64,000 nucleotides of DNA from a virus. The notes beneath the pieces were generated by a model that was given only the letters and a program-made list of their open reading frames with translations, did no database searches and had not been told where the DNA came from. The position numbers and the translations under genes are program-made. Numbering within the stretch: position 1 is the first letter of the stretch; each line of letters opens with the position of its first letter. Shown piece after piece: positions 35,928-44,389 of the stretch. The DNA is taken from IMG/VR virus record IMGVR_UViG_3300022562_000747, positions 1 through 64,000 of that record, one strand, 5' to 3'.

Positions 35928-36410
35928 ATGGATATAACTCTATCAGGCAATCCGCTTCATACAACAAAAAAGGAAGTTGTTCAGTGTCTCAATTTTTGCG
36001 CTCAAGAATTGATGCATTACAATCTCATACCCAATTTATCAATTGATGTTAAGATTTATAAATTTCCCCCGGAATTGAAAGGTTATTGTGGATTTTGTGA
36101 TTATGAGTTCCCGGAATGGGGTAATCCTCGCGAATTTTCACTTGAAATAGAAAGAGGCATTTCTCGCCGCAATACCCTTCGAACAATCGCCCATGAAATG
36201 AAACACGTCGAACAATATGCAACCGGAAAATTGAAAGATTATGTAAAATATCCCGGAACTATTCGGTGGATGGGTAAAAAGATCAAGATCAATGAATATC
36301 GTTATATGTATGTGGACAAGGATGAAAAATATCAGTTTGAAATGGAAGCAATAAGAGCCGAAGAAAAATTATACCGAGCATATCTGGAATATCAAAGAAA
36401 GACAAAATGA
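35928..36410 (+). CDS. SprT-like zinc metallopeptidase
   Basis: 160 residues with the metalloprotease motif TIAHEMKHVEQ (H89, E90, H93) and a downstream acidic helix (FEMEAIRAEEKLYR) that can supply the third ligand, plus a CGFC pair. Similar to phage SprT-type proteins; substrate unknown. GGGGAGGG site. Stop overlaps the next start. Confidence 0.7.
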   Translation: MDITLSGNPLHTTKKEVVQCLNFCAQELMHYNLIPNLSIDVKIYKFPPELKGYCGFCDYEFPEWGNPREFSLEIERGISRRNTLRTIAHEMKHVEQYATGKLKDYVKYPGTIRWMGKKIKINEYRYMYVDKDEKYQFEMEAIRAEEKLYRAYLEYQRKTK

Positions 36411-36868
36411 ACCGAGTAGTATTTTTAGACATTGACGGACCAATCATCCCGTTCAGTATGTATTTGGTTAATCGTATGGCATCCCACCACCGGATCATCC
36501 CCAAAATTCCGATTGCGGTAGTAAATGAACTTTGCAAACGGGGAAATGCTAAAGTAGTATTCAATACCACGCACAATAATAATTGGGATGGGGTTCCCGA
36601 TATTGATGTAGCGTGTGTTCGCGCAGGATTGTCTCCTGAAAATATTCATCATGATACAAAAACTAGATACCCTCAGATCAGTCGGGATCAAGCAGTAATA
36701 GATTGGTTAAAAAAACATCCGGAAACTACTGATTGGGTCGCTTTTGATGATGCTAAATTTATCGAAGATGAAAGATTGGTTTGGGTTGACCCGGACGCTG
36801 GATTGCATCTTGGTCATTTGAACCAAGTTCTGGATCGTTGGAATATTCCACAATTTTTGGTGTTGTAA
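36407..36868 (+). CDS. HAD-like phosphatase domain protein
   Basis: VVFLDIDGPIIPF (D8 and D10, HAD motif I), VVFNTTHNNN (motif II with T) and DWVAFDDAKF (motif IV). 153 residues without a cap domain. Substrate unknown; T4-type phages often carry HAD nucleotidases. Confidence 0.7.
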   Translation: MNRVVFLDIDGPIIPFSMYLVNRMASHHRIIPKIPIAVVNELCKRGNAKVVFNTTHNNNWDGVPDIDVACVRAGLSPENIHHDTKTRYPQISRDQAVIDWLKKHPETTDWVAFDDAKFIEDERLVWVDPDAGLHLGHLNQVLDRWNIPQFLVL

Positions 36869-37047
36869 TGATTCGATTTCCAATATTACCTTTAGCACAA
36901 TATAATCCACCCCTTCGTCTTACCAAGTATGGAGAACAAGATGAAAATGGTGTAATTTATATTCCATCCAAGGTTAGAAAATATTGGACTTGGGTTTGTC
37001 CTATTACCGATAAAATGACAAGAGAAATAATCAATATAGGAGAATAA
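36868..37047 (+). CDS. Hypothetical 59-residue protein
   Basis: ATG overlaps the HAD stop. MIRFPILPLAQYNPPLRLTK. No family recognised. Confidence 0.45.
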   Translation: MIRFPILPLAQYNPPLRLTKYGEQDENGVIYIPSKVRKYWTWVCPITDKMTREIINIGE

Positions 37048-37048
37048 A

Positions 37049-37165
37049 ATGCATTGGCAATTTATTATTGGAATAATTGTTGGTTTATCTATAGGTTTAC
37101 CATTTTTTACTTGGCTTTTTAATTGGCTTTTCAAGAATGGATTTATTCGTTTTTTACCTTGGTAA
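37049..37165 (+). CDS. Small membrane protein
   Basis: 38 residues, almost all hydrophobic (FIIGIIVGLSIGLPFFTWLF). TAGGAG site. Role unknown. Confidence 0.5.
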   Translation: MHWQFIIGIIVGLSIGLPFFTWLFNWLFKNGFIRFLPW

Positions 37166-37180
37166 AATAAGAGGAAAATA

Positions 37181-37252
37181 ATGTGTCTTAAATGTAAAGA
37201 TTACGCTGGTAAATGTCCATACTGTGGATCGCCCCGCCCAAAGCCAAAATAG
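37181..37252 (+). CDS. 23-residue zinc microprotein
   Basis: MCLKCKDYAGKCPYCGSPRP followed by KPK: two CxxC pairs eight residues apart, enough to bind one zinc ion. GAGGAAAATA site. One of the smallest genes I can support here. Confidence 0.5.
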   Translation: MCLKCKDYAGKCPYCGSPRPKPK

Positions 37253-37262
37253 GAGGAAAATA

Positions 37263-37448
37263 ATGCGTTCAATAAGAAAAACACCCCCCGAAAGAAATAT
37301 TCGAGAACTTTATTATGATATCGCTGAAATTTATGATAGTGTGCAGGGTGATGATGTATGGGATGATGGGTTAGTTGCAGAACAAAGTAATCGTCTTTAT
37401 AAACGTCTCAACCAATTTTTCCTGAAAACTATTGATAAGAGTTTATAA
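37263..37448 (+). CDS. Hypothetical 61-residue protein
   Basis: AGGAGG site directly after the microprotein stop. MRSIRKTPPERNIRELYYDI, helical. No family recognised. Confidence 0.5.
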   Translation: MRSIRKTPPERNIRELYYDIAEIYDSVQGDDVWDDGLVAEQSNRLYKRLNQFFLKTIDKSL

Positions 37449-37708
37449 TGCCCCGGGTATATAACGCTAATAAAGACTTTTATCCAGCCGAAGCTGTCTA
37501 TATCGGGCGACCATCAAAATGGGGCAATCCTTATATTATTGGAAAAGAGGGGGATCGCAAAACAGTTATTGACTTATACGAGAAATGGTTATATACTAGT
37601 GGAAGGATCAACGATATTGAAGAATTACGCGGCAAGGATTTGGTCTGCCATTGTGCGCCGCAAGCCTGCCATGGTGATGTTTTGATCAAACTGGCAAATA
37701 AAATATAA
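37448..37708 (+). CDS. DUF4326 protein
   Basis: 86 residues: VYIGRPSKWGNPYIIGKEGD and DLVCHCAPQACHGDVLIKLA are the two conserved parts of DUF4326, with Cys/His residues likely binding metal. Widespread in phages, function unknown. ATG overlaps the previous stop. Confidence 0.85.
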   Translation: MPRVYNANKDFYPAEAVYIGRPSKWGNPYIIGKEGDRKTVIDLYEKWLYTSGRINDIEELRGKDLVCHCAPQACHGDVLIKLANKI

Positions 37709-37755
37709 TGTGTTATATATATTGGCTTAATTTACCCTATCATACTGACACAAAA
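37708..37755 (+). pseudogene. Remnant of endonuclease N-terminus
   Basis: MCYIYWLNLPYHTDTKF resembles the remnant start at 17334 (MSYVYWIHHKDHTD). It is fused in frame to gp59, whose own start follows at 37765. Confidence 0.45.
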
Positions 37756-37764
37756 TTTACAAAA

Positions 37765-38382
37765 ATGATTACTCCAAACGACACATTACAATTATACACC
37801 GCTCTTAAATTGCATTTCTCAACCGAGCAATACGATTACAATACATATCATGGAGGTTTGAAAAATCCCCCGAAATTTCACAAACGAAAGGATAAACATT
37901 TCTTTTCGTGGCTCTCTCGTAAGCCTGACCCCAAGGGGATTTTAATTGCCAATTTATCAAAAAATCCGAATATGTGGATCGGGGAAATCTTTTCGGACAA
38001 AGGAACCGAAATATATTTGGAATGGAAGAAACGGCAAGAAAGCCTGACCTACATATTCGAGGAAGAATATAATAAAATAGCCGATAAAATTCCCGGAGGA
38101 TTGATTGTGCAAAAAGGACAACATCCTTCGGTATTGAAGGCTTATTTACAAGGTAAAATATCCTTGGATACCCTGACTATTCTGGATATTATATTGGGTT
38201 TTATGAAAAAATGGGATTATCATTTGAATCATGATCCAGTTTGGCATTCAATTCGTGTTCCTTTGTTGAAATATCGTTCATTCATGCAGATTGATGTCAA
38301 GAAATTTACCAAATTATTTTTAAAATTGAGTCGAAAACATCATGATAAAGAATTACAAGAATTTTTCGAAAAAAAGACTTGA
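37765..38382 (+). CDS. 59: gp59-like helicase loader
   Basis: In T4, gp59 loads the gp41 helicase onto gp32-covered forks. This protein matches it along its length: TLQLYTALKLHFSTEQYDYN, KRKDKHFFSWLSRK, ILIANLSKNPNMWIGEIFSD, an all-helical C-half with DPVWHSIRVPLLKYRSFMQI. About 205 residues (T4: 217). I start it at ATG 37765; the in-frame ATG at 37708 adds only an endonuclease-like fragment. The gene precedes gp32, as expected for the functional pair. Confidence 0.8.
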   Translation: MITPNDTLQLYTALKLHFSTEQYDYNTYHGGLKNPPKFHKRKDKHFFSWLSRKPDPKGILIANLSKNPNMWIGEIFSDKGTEIYLEWKKRQESLTYIFEEEYNKIADKIPGGLIVQKGQHPSVLKAYLQGKISLDTLTILDIILGFMKKWDYHLNHDPVWHSIRVPLLKYRSFMQIDVKKFTKLFLKLSRKHHDKELQEFFEKKT

Positions 38383-38413
38383 CATTGATTGAGCCTTATG
38401 ATACACTAAATAT
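38379..38413 (+). promoter_or_regulatory. Composite early/late promoter of gene 32
   Basis: TTGACA (38379-38384), 17-base spacer, TACACT (38402-38407); CTAAATAT (38406-38413) overlaps the -10 box. This would allow expression at all stages. Confidence 0.65.
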
Positions 38414-38484
38414 TCAATCATAAATTATGTGTTTTTGAGAAGAAATATTGCGTATATTGCACACATAGAAAAAAGGAGAATACA

Positions 38485-39417
38485 ATGTCTTTCGCAGAAC
38501 TAAAAAAAGCATCCAAATCCGGCTCTTATTTCGAGTCTCTCAACCAAAAAATTAATGCTCTAATGAACCCCTCTCGTCAGAACGATGAAAGGGAATGGCA
38601 ACCAACCGCCGACAAGGCAGGTAATGGTTATGCTGTTATTCGTTTTCTTCCGACCCCGGAAAAAGATGAAATTCCGTTTGTTCGAGTATGGGATCATGGT
38701 TTCAAGGGACCGGGAGGTTGGTATATTGAAAAATCGCGGACTTCGCTTGGTCCTGATGAAGCCGATCCGGTAACGGAATATAATGCTATGCTGTGGAATA
38801 CTGGTAACAAAGAAGATCGTGAATTTGTTCAGGGTATTCCCGGTAATAAAGAACGTCCGGGTTCAAAACGCCGTTTGCATTTTTATTCTAACATTCTAGT
38901 TATCAATGATCCGGCAGTTCCGGCAAATAACGGTAAGGTCTTTATTTACCGTTATGGTAAAAAGATTTGGAATAAACTCAATAACATGATGAACCCCAAA
39001 GTTCCGGGATTGGATAAGGTTAATCCGTTCAATCTTTGGACCGGAGCAAACTTCAATCTTGTTATTGAACGAGTTGAAGGTCAACGTAGTTATGATCAAT
39101 CGAACTTTGACAAGCCTTCACCGGTTGCTGATACCGATGCCAAGATCGAAGCAATCTGGAAACAGACTTATTCCCTAAAGGAATTTGTTGATCCGGCAAG
39201 CTTCAAATCATATGATGAACTAAAGCGTAAGCTTGATCGTGTTCTTCGTCTTGGAACAAGAACGACAACAACTGTTGAGGCTGATTCTATTGCTCCGCAA
39301 TCATTCCCGAAAGAGGATGCTCCTACTCAAAAGGAAACAACTCCCCCATGGGATACATCCGATGATGATGACGATGAAAGCGAGTTGGCTAAATTTCGGC
39401 AGCTTGTAAATAAATAA
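38485..39417 (+). CDS. 32: gp32-like single-stranded DNA-binding protein without zinc site
   Basis: 310 residues. N-terminal SFAELKKASKSGSYFESLNQ is the cooperativity (B) domain; the core follows with AVIRFLPTPEKDEIPFVRVW, KRRLHFYSNILVINDPAVPA and GKVFIYRYGKKIWNKLNNMM; the tail is acidic (DTSDDDDDESE) for protein contacts. T4 gp32 binds zinc with one His and three Cys in the core; this protein has no cysteine at all, and the corresponding loop is HGFKGPGGWYIEKSRTSLGP. It coats replication and recombination intermediates. AAAGGAG site, strong terminator after it. Confidence 0.9.
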   Translation: MSFAELKKASKSGSYFESLNQKINALMNPSRQNDEREWQPTADKAGNGYAVIRFLPTPEKDEIPFVRVWDHGFKGPGGWYIEKSRTSLGPDEADPVTEYNAMLWNTGNKEDREFVQGIPGNKERPGSKRRLHFYSNILVINDPAVPANNGKVFIYRYGKKIWNKLNNMMNPKVPGLDKVNPFNLWTGANFNLVIERVEGQRSYDQSNFDKPSPVADTDAKIEAIWKQTYSLKEFVDPASFKSYDELKRKLDRVLRLGTRTTTTVEADSIAPQSFPKEDAPTQKETTPPWDTSDDDDDESELAKFRQLVNK

Positions 39418-39470
39418 ATAGTAAGACATATAGAAATGTCATTCCCGGCATGGTAAATATGTCGCGGATC

Positions 39471-39503
39471 AGGGGCGGGGTCGAAATCCCCGCCCCTATT
39501 TTT
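39471..39503. terminator. Bidirectional terminator after gene 32
   Basis: AGGGGCGGGG (39471-39480) and CCCCGCCCCT (39488-39497) form a perfect ten-pair stem followed by TATTTTT; on the other strand it closes the minus-strand holin operon. Confidence 0.93.
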
Positions 39504-39966
39504 AATATCGTCTATTATTGTAAGTTGAAAGATTAGCCAGCTTTTCCCTTGTCCGGGACCACGTATAAACTCCAATGATAGCTCCAAGGCTAACATGAAT
39601 TATTCCGCCCCCTTCTAAACTAATTGGGTGCCATTGCACATAAGGGGTATGAGTCAAAAAAGCAAACCAAAAAGTGAATATGGGAGCCGCTATGAAATCG
39701 AAACCGACTATACAGAAGTATAACCATGCCATAGCCGGACGCCAATGGTTAGTAAACCAATGCTCTGTTTGAACTGATGTTTCAGGATTAGAAACAGTTT
39801 CTACATCTGATAAAACAGATTCATATTGTGAACCATAATTGCTTCGTGGATAAGAACGATAATAATCTCCTCCTTCTCGCATATCATTATAACGCCCCGA
39901 AGAAGGGGAATAACGCGAAGAAATAGGACTAACTGATGGGTTTTCTATATCATCAATGCGACCCAT
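39502..39966 (-). CDS. Three-segment (GTA-type) holin
   Basis: 154 residues. A polar, Ser/Tyr-rich N-terminus (1-70), then HWFTNHWRPAMAWLYFCIVG, DFIAAPIFTFWFAFL and GGIIHVSLGAIIGVYTWSRT: the WRPA..W motif and membrane segments of the GTA-holin/3TM family. It would open the inner membrane at lysis. The long polar extension is unusual. Last gene of the minus-strand tail operon; a CTAAATAC motif lies upstream (39989-39996). Confidence 0.75.
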   Translation of the reverse strand: MGRIDDIENPSVSPISSRYSPSSGRYNDMREGGDYYRSYPRSNYGSQYESVLSDVETVSNPETSVQTEHWFTNHWRPAMAWLYFCIVGFDFIAAPIFTFWFAFLTHTPYVQWHPISLEGGGIIHVSLGAIIGVYTWSRTREKLANLSTYNNRRY

Positions 39967-39988
39967 AATTATACCTCATGTTTATATG

Positions 39989-39996
39989 GTATTTAG
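39989..39996 (-). promoter_or_regulatory. Late-type motif CTAAATAC
   Basis: TAAATA-core motif 23 bases before the holin start, inside the end of the upstream gene. Confidence 0.45.
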
Positions 39997-42900
39997 ATCG
40001 CGCAAATTCCGCCGCCTCCATCCGGATTGCTTTTTTGATCCCCATAACCATCCGAACCCGGGGAAGGTCCCGCTGCTTCGGGATGATTGGTAGGCATTCC
40101 TGATATTGAACCATATCTTTCTGCCAACGATTGAGCATTACGGTCAATATCCTTGAATGGAACCGGATTGGTAACTTGTTTTCCCTGCATAGGAAAACTA
40201 CCATCTGCATTTCTTTGTTGATCAGTTCTTTTCCAAACGTCTTCAGTTTCGGCTTTTTGTTCCGGAGTTGGTTCAAGTTTTTTCCAATCACCTTTTACAT
40301 TTTCTTGTAATATAGCTTGTTCTTCAGGTTTTAAACTTGTTGCAGGTTGAGATGGACTTGGTTGTTGCATTGCATCGAAAACAGAAGCTACCCGTTCATT
40401 TGGAGATGTGAACAATTTAGCAAATGGTGACGGTTTCTGTTCCAATGCTCCAAATGCAGAATCTATACGTTCATTACGAACTGCTGTTGGTTGTTGTATT
40501 TGTTGATATGATGCCCGAGAAAATTCTGCATATGCTACTTGTGGTCTATCTCTCAAACCAAACCATTGAGGTGCCATTTTTCGTCTAGCAATTTCAAATG
40601 CTCTTGGATCACCTGATTTTAGGGCGGCATATTCAGCCGGATATTTTCTACTCAAGTATTCATGCATTGCTAAAGTTTGTTGTTCATACGTAGAAGTTCC
40701 GCCGCGCCCTCCACCGTTTAAATGTTTAGCAATTTCAGGATCAACACCCAATCTAATAGCATCATCAACATCCATAGCATTGGTTTGATAAAAACCATAA
40801 TCTGCCCCTCGTTGTCCATAAGCAGCAACGTTTTTATTATTGTAGGATTGATTCATACGGTCAGAATATGCTTCCCTTCTATTGAAGCTAGATTCTGTTG
40901 CTCCAATACCCCGAACAAAAGCTAATTGATTTGGATTTATATCGGATAATTTTTCAGATTGTTGTCTTGGTTGTGAAGGAGTATAATCTGTTCCTTGTAT
41001 TAAATGTCCCCGAGATTGTTGTTCTCTCCTAATTTCTAAACGTTCTTCCGGACTCATTCTACCTGTTCCGGGTGGAAGACCCAAAATAGATGCTCCTTGA
41101 GCATTTAAACCAGTATTATAATTACCAAATCCTGCTTGACCGGTTGGGTCTTTCCAACTACCCCAATCAGTATGCATCCAATCAAAAGCAACTCCCCCCC
41201 TAAAAAATCCTCCTGATCGAACATTCAAATTAGGATATAATGCTTCTTGAGCAACTTTATTATAATTCTGATATTCCATATACAACTTGGCAATTTCAGG
41301 TGGAATCTTTCCTTTATTGGGTAAAGATTTGCCTGTTTTCTTATCATATATTTGAATATCAACTGCCCCGCCAACCCCCGGTTCTAAACCCATTTTTCTT
41401 CCACTATGTAATTCATAACCCCCGGCTCGATAACCTGAAATAGTTCGAATACCATATTCAGGATGTTTTTCCATAAACATCCGGGAACCTTCAGAAACAA
41501 TTCGTTGAAGTCGAGGATCAACTCGTCCTCCCCCGCTTTTATCCAAATTAATTCCGGGTAATTTTCCTTCGGGTGATTGTTCACCAGTTGGACCTATCCC
41601 GCCCCCTCCTGTTCCCGGTCCTGTATAACCACCAGTTGAGGGTTCACCCATTCTTTCTAAGGGACTAATAGGACGTTTTCCTGATTCATCAAATTGAGGT
41701 AATGGGGCATTCGATGAACCAAATCCAAAATATCCTTTCAATTTTTCCAATAAAGATGGAGATGTTTCAGGTTCACCGCTAGGACGTTGTGTTTGTCGTA
41801 TAGCATCAAAAGTCATTCCGGTAAAGCTAAGAGTTTTAACATCCAAATCAAGTTCATCAGCCGTAATTTTCAAAAATCTTCCTTCCAAAGAAATATTATT
41901 TGTAGCTTTTAATTCTATAGATTCTTGGGATGTTAAATTGATATTACGTTTTTCAATATCAATATCAGGTTGTGATGTCAAGATTGAATCAGGTAGAGCA
42001 TTCTCAGCCGTTGGGGGTTTTGATTGAGCATTCTCCAGATCAAGAATTTTGACCGGCGAATACATAACTGGTTTAGCATGTTGCGGAATAGCATCTTCTT
42101 CTTGTTGTTCCAGACTACCTTTATAAAATGGATTGAGATATTGATACCATGGCTTTTTCTTTTTTTCAGGCGGGGGAGGTTCTGTAACAGGAACAGCATT
42201 AAAACCCTTGCTCCAATCTTCAAGTGATCCAGAGTCCTTTTCTCCCGAAAGGGGTTGTATAACCGGTTTCTCAATAGGTAATGGAATATTCGGTTTCTGA
42301 ATAGAAATTTGTGGTTCAATTGTCTTGGTTTTCGGAGTAATAGGAACAGCATCAGGAATTTTTTCATTATCCATTATCTCTCGTAACTGTTTGGGAGATT
42401 TAGTTAACAAATCCCAATACCCAAAACGTTTTCTCATATCTTCGGGTAATGAAAACATTGTCCCATATTTTTTTTCTTGTTCTTCTTTTTGTTCATTTTT
42501 TTTCTTAAAATTTTCATCATGAACATCATTTCCAGTAACAACATCCCACATTGAAGAAATCATCTTATTATAAGGAGATTTTTTTTCAAAAGCTTGAATT
42601 TCTTCATCAGACCATCCTCTTTTTTTCAAATCTAATGCAGTATCTTTATTTTGAAATTCTTCCCAAGCTTTCTTTCTTTGTTCAGGTGTCATTTTTAGCC
42701 ATTGATCATCCGTAATCTTTTGATCCGATCCAGTTCTAAAATGATAAGGATTTTGTTTTTTTAACCACATAAGAGCAGCAATACTTGCAACAGTAGCTCC
42801 ATTAAGAAGTGATGATGCAAATCCTGCTAATCCTAACCCTGCTCCTGCTAATGCCAATGGTGAAATTCCACCGCCGCTACTCCCCGACATGTTTCTTATT

Positions 42901-43478
42901 TGATCTTCAAGGTCAGCAAGTTTTTTTCTCAATTCAGCCTTATCAATATCATCCTGAAGTGTTTTTTTATCTCCTAATGTCGATTGAACTTCAAGAACTT
43001 TTAGACGATCCTGTAAATCTTCATATTCATGTAACATATGATGAAATTGATTAGTTACATTTTGAGCATGTTCATCAAACTTGATCGCAACTCGATCAAA
43101 TCCCATTTTTACATGGTCAGTCAAAGCAACAAATCCTTGATTTAGTATTTGAATAGCTTCATCTGGATGTTGATCCGGATCAAATCGACTTGACGTTGCT
43201 TGTCGAATAGCATCCTCTAATTGAGGATTGGCGGGAATTTGAAATTCTTCAACCCCGGATGCTTCTCCAAGATTTCCTTTGTTGGAAACTTGGGGTGTTT
43301 TGGGAGATTCGGCGGAAATTTGATGAGGAGATACACTAATATGGGAAGCATCAACTCCCAAGCCTCGCATAAAACCCCCAATGCCTTTGAACAAAACATC
43401 AGCAACCGCCCGGGTCTTCACAAACCGTTCTTTAGGTTCGTTGATTGGATTTCTTGGAGGATTTTTTGGATCAGCCAT
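39993..43478 (-). CDS. Tape-measure or hub protein with two peptidoglycan hydrolase domains
   Basis: 1161 residues. An N-terminal region with coiled coil (about 130-200), a Gly/Ala-rich membrane-like segment GISPLALAGAGLGLAGFASS (from about 205), and a long low-complexity Pro/Gln/Glu-rich linker. At about 675-775, ISGYRAGGYELHSGRK, GVGGAVDIQIYD and FDWMHTDWGSW give the H..D..H layout of M15 D,D-carboxypeptidases. At about 858-950, RGIGATESSFNRREAYSDRM, ADYGFYQTNA and YEQQTLAMHEYLSRK match lytic transglycosylases (catalytic E in ATES). It directly follows the gp26/gp51 chaperone frames, where tape-measure genes lie, so it probably forms the tail rod or hub and opens the wall at entry. Confidence 0.75.
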   Translation of the reverse strand: MADPKNPPRNPINEPKERFVKTRAVADVLFKGIGGFMRGLGVDASHISVSPHQISAESPKTPQVSNKGNLGEASGVEEFQIPANPQLEDAIRQATSSRFDPDQHPDEAIQILNQGFVALTDHVKMGFDRVAIKFDEHAQNVTNQFHHMLHEYEDLQDRLKVLEVQSTLGDKKTLQDDIDKAELRKKLADLEDQIRNMSGSSGGGISPLALAGAGLGLAGFASSLLNGATVASIAALMWLKKQNPYHFRTGSDQKITDDQWLKMTPEQRKKAWEEFQNKDTALDLKKRGWSDEEIQAFEKKSPYNKMISSMWDVVTGNDVHDENFKKKNEQKEEQEKKYGTMFSLPEDMRKRFGYWDLLTKSPKQLREIMDNEKIPDAVPITPKTKTIEPQISIQKPNIPLPIEKPVIQPLSGEKDSGSLEDWSKGFNAVPVTEPPPPEKKKKPWYQYLNPFYKGSLEQQEEDAIPQHAKPVMYSPVKILDLENAQSKPPTAENALPDSILTSQPDIDIEKRNINLTSQESIELKATNNISLEGRFLKITADELDLDVKTLSFTGMTFDAIRQTQRPSGEPETSPSLLEKLKGYFGFGSSNAPLPQFDESGKRPISPLERMGEPSTGGYTGPGTGGGGIGPTGEQSPEGKLPGINLDKSGGGRVDPRLQRIVSEGSRMFMEKHPEYGIRTISGYRAGGYELHSGRKMGLEPGVGGAVDIQIYDKKTGKSLPNKGKIPPEIAKLYMEYQNYNKVAQEALYPNLNVRSGGFFRGGVAFDWMHTDWGSWKDPTGQAGFGNYNTGLNAQGASILGLPPGTGRMSPEERLEIRREQQSRGHLIQGTDYTPSQPRQQSEKLSDINPNQLAFVRGIGATESSFNRREAYSDRMNQSYNNKNVAAYGQRGADYGFYQTNAMDVDDAIRLGVDPEIAKHLNGGGRGGTSTYEQQTLAMHEYLSRKYPAEYAALKSGDPRAFEIARRKMAPQWFGLRDRPQVAYAEFSRASYQQIQQPTAVRNERIDSAFGALEQKPSPFAKLFTSPNERVASVFDAMQQPSPSQPATSLKPEEQAILQENVKGDWKKLEPTPEQKAETEDVWKRTDQQRNADGSFPMQGKQVTNPVPFKDIDRNAQSLAERYGSISGMPTNHPEAAGPSPGSDGYGDQKSNPDGGGGICAI

Positions 43479-43655
43479 TATTCTTTCTCTTTTCTTCTTC
43501 TAATTCTGCCAAATATTGTTGCAACATATCGATGTATATTTCACGTTCAAAGGGAATCAAATTCTCCAAAGATTCAATATCCCATTTATGATGTTGTGCC
43601 AATGCAAAATTCCACCTATAATAAGTCTGTAGATTAGTATAGGTTACCGAAGCAT
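43471..43655 (-). CDS. 51: gp51-like frame, expressed by -1 frameshift
   Basis: An open frame with no own start encodes NLQTYYRWNFALAQHHKWDI, then ESLENLIPFEREIYIDMLQQ and YLAELEEE, the short helical pattern of gp51/tail-chaperone C-parts. It is entered from the gp26 frame by slipping back one base at seven T residues (43662-43656). Its stop overlaps the start of the tape-measure gene by eight bases. It would make a gp26-gp51 fusion about 300 residues long. Confidence 0.7.
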
Positions 43656-43662
43656 AAAAAAA
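43614..43662 (-). promoter_or_regulatory. Programmed -1 frameshift signal
   Basis: On the coding strand T_TTT_TTT (43662-43656) lies in the gp26 frame, followed after 11 bases by ACCTATA (43644-43638) that pairs perfectly with TATAGGT (43620-43614): a slippery heptamer plus a stem-loop. Confidence 0.7.
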
Positions 43663-44372
43663 TCATTTAGCGTCGAGAGTGTAATCTTCCTCTGATTTCC
43701 ATTGTCATTTACATAGTCAATTTCATATTTCATAATTGGAAGATGGATGAAAAAATCCCGTATCTGATTATATGCTTCAATTGGTAATTCATTCAACCAT
43801 TCGGCTCTTTTTTCATTAGGTAGAAACTTGGCATCGATTACCCCGGTTCCATTGTGAATTTTAGAAAGACAACGTATTGCCAATTCTTCCAAAGCCTTTT
43901 CACCCGACAAATTCAAGAATGCCTTATCGTCATATAGACTAATGTTAGGATATTTCAAAATCAAACTGATATTATCATCAACGATAATTTTCGAATAATC
44001 CTTATCAGGAAATACAACCTTTACATCATCAAGGTTTATTTCAAATTCCCGACTCTTTCCATCTTCAGTATCTTGGAATGTCAATTTGATCTTGTTTCCA
44101 ATTGATATTGAACGAATACGCAGGAACAGATATTCCAAGTCGAATAACGCCAAAGTATTGAACCGTTCACTATTCACATCAAGCAAACAATTATTGACTA
44201 TTTGTTTTATTGATAGAAGAATTTCTCCGGGATCGCCCCCTTCCTTGGCGATCAACAGTATCTTTTCTTCACGCGCCCGCATAGGACGGACCTTTATTTT
44301 TGTCTTACTTGATGGTATTTCTGCATCAAATATTGGAAGATTTACTTTAGGTAAATTTACTTGAACATTCAT
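43644..44372 (-). CDS. 26: gp26-like baseplate hub/tail chaperone
   Basis: 242 residues. TKIKVRPMRAREEKILLIAK, NNCLLDV, LFDLEYLFLRIRSISIGNKI and RKITLSTLNDFF match the T4 gp26 baseplate family (PF12322-type by memory). In T4 it is needed for hub assembly; the family serves as chaperone for the tape measure. Its last codons carry the frameshift signal. Preceded by a tube-like gene, followed by the tape-measure candidate. Confidence 0.8.
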   Translation of the reverse strand: MNVQVNLPKVNLPIFDAEIPSSKTKIKVRPMRAREEKILLIAKEGGDPGEILLSIKQIVNNCLLDVNSERFNTLALFDLEYLFLRIRSISIGNKIKLTFQDTEDGKSREFEINLDDVKVVFPDKDYSKIIVDDNISLILKYPNISLYDDKAFLNLSGEKALEELAIRCLSKIHNGTGVIDAKFLPNEKRAEWLNELPIEAYNQIRDFFIHLPIMKYEIDYVNDNGNQRKITLSTLNDFFMLR

Positions 44373-44389
44373 TTCATTACTCCATTAAG

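Noticed and set aside
41978-42367. Open frame inside the 1161-residue gene
   Set aside because: Same-strand shadow of a low-complexity region; no start signal and no domain.
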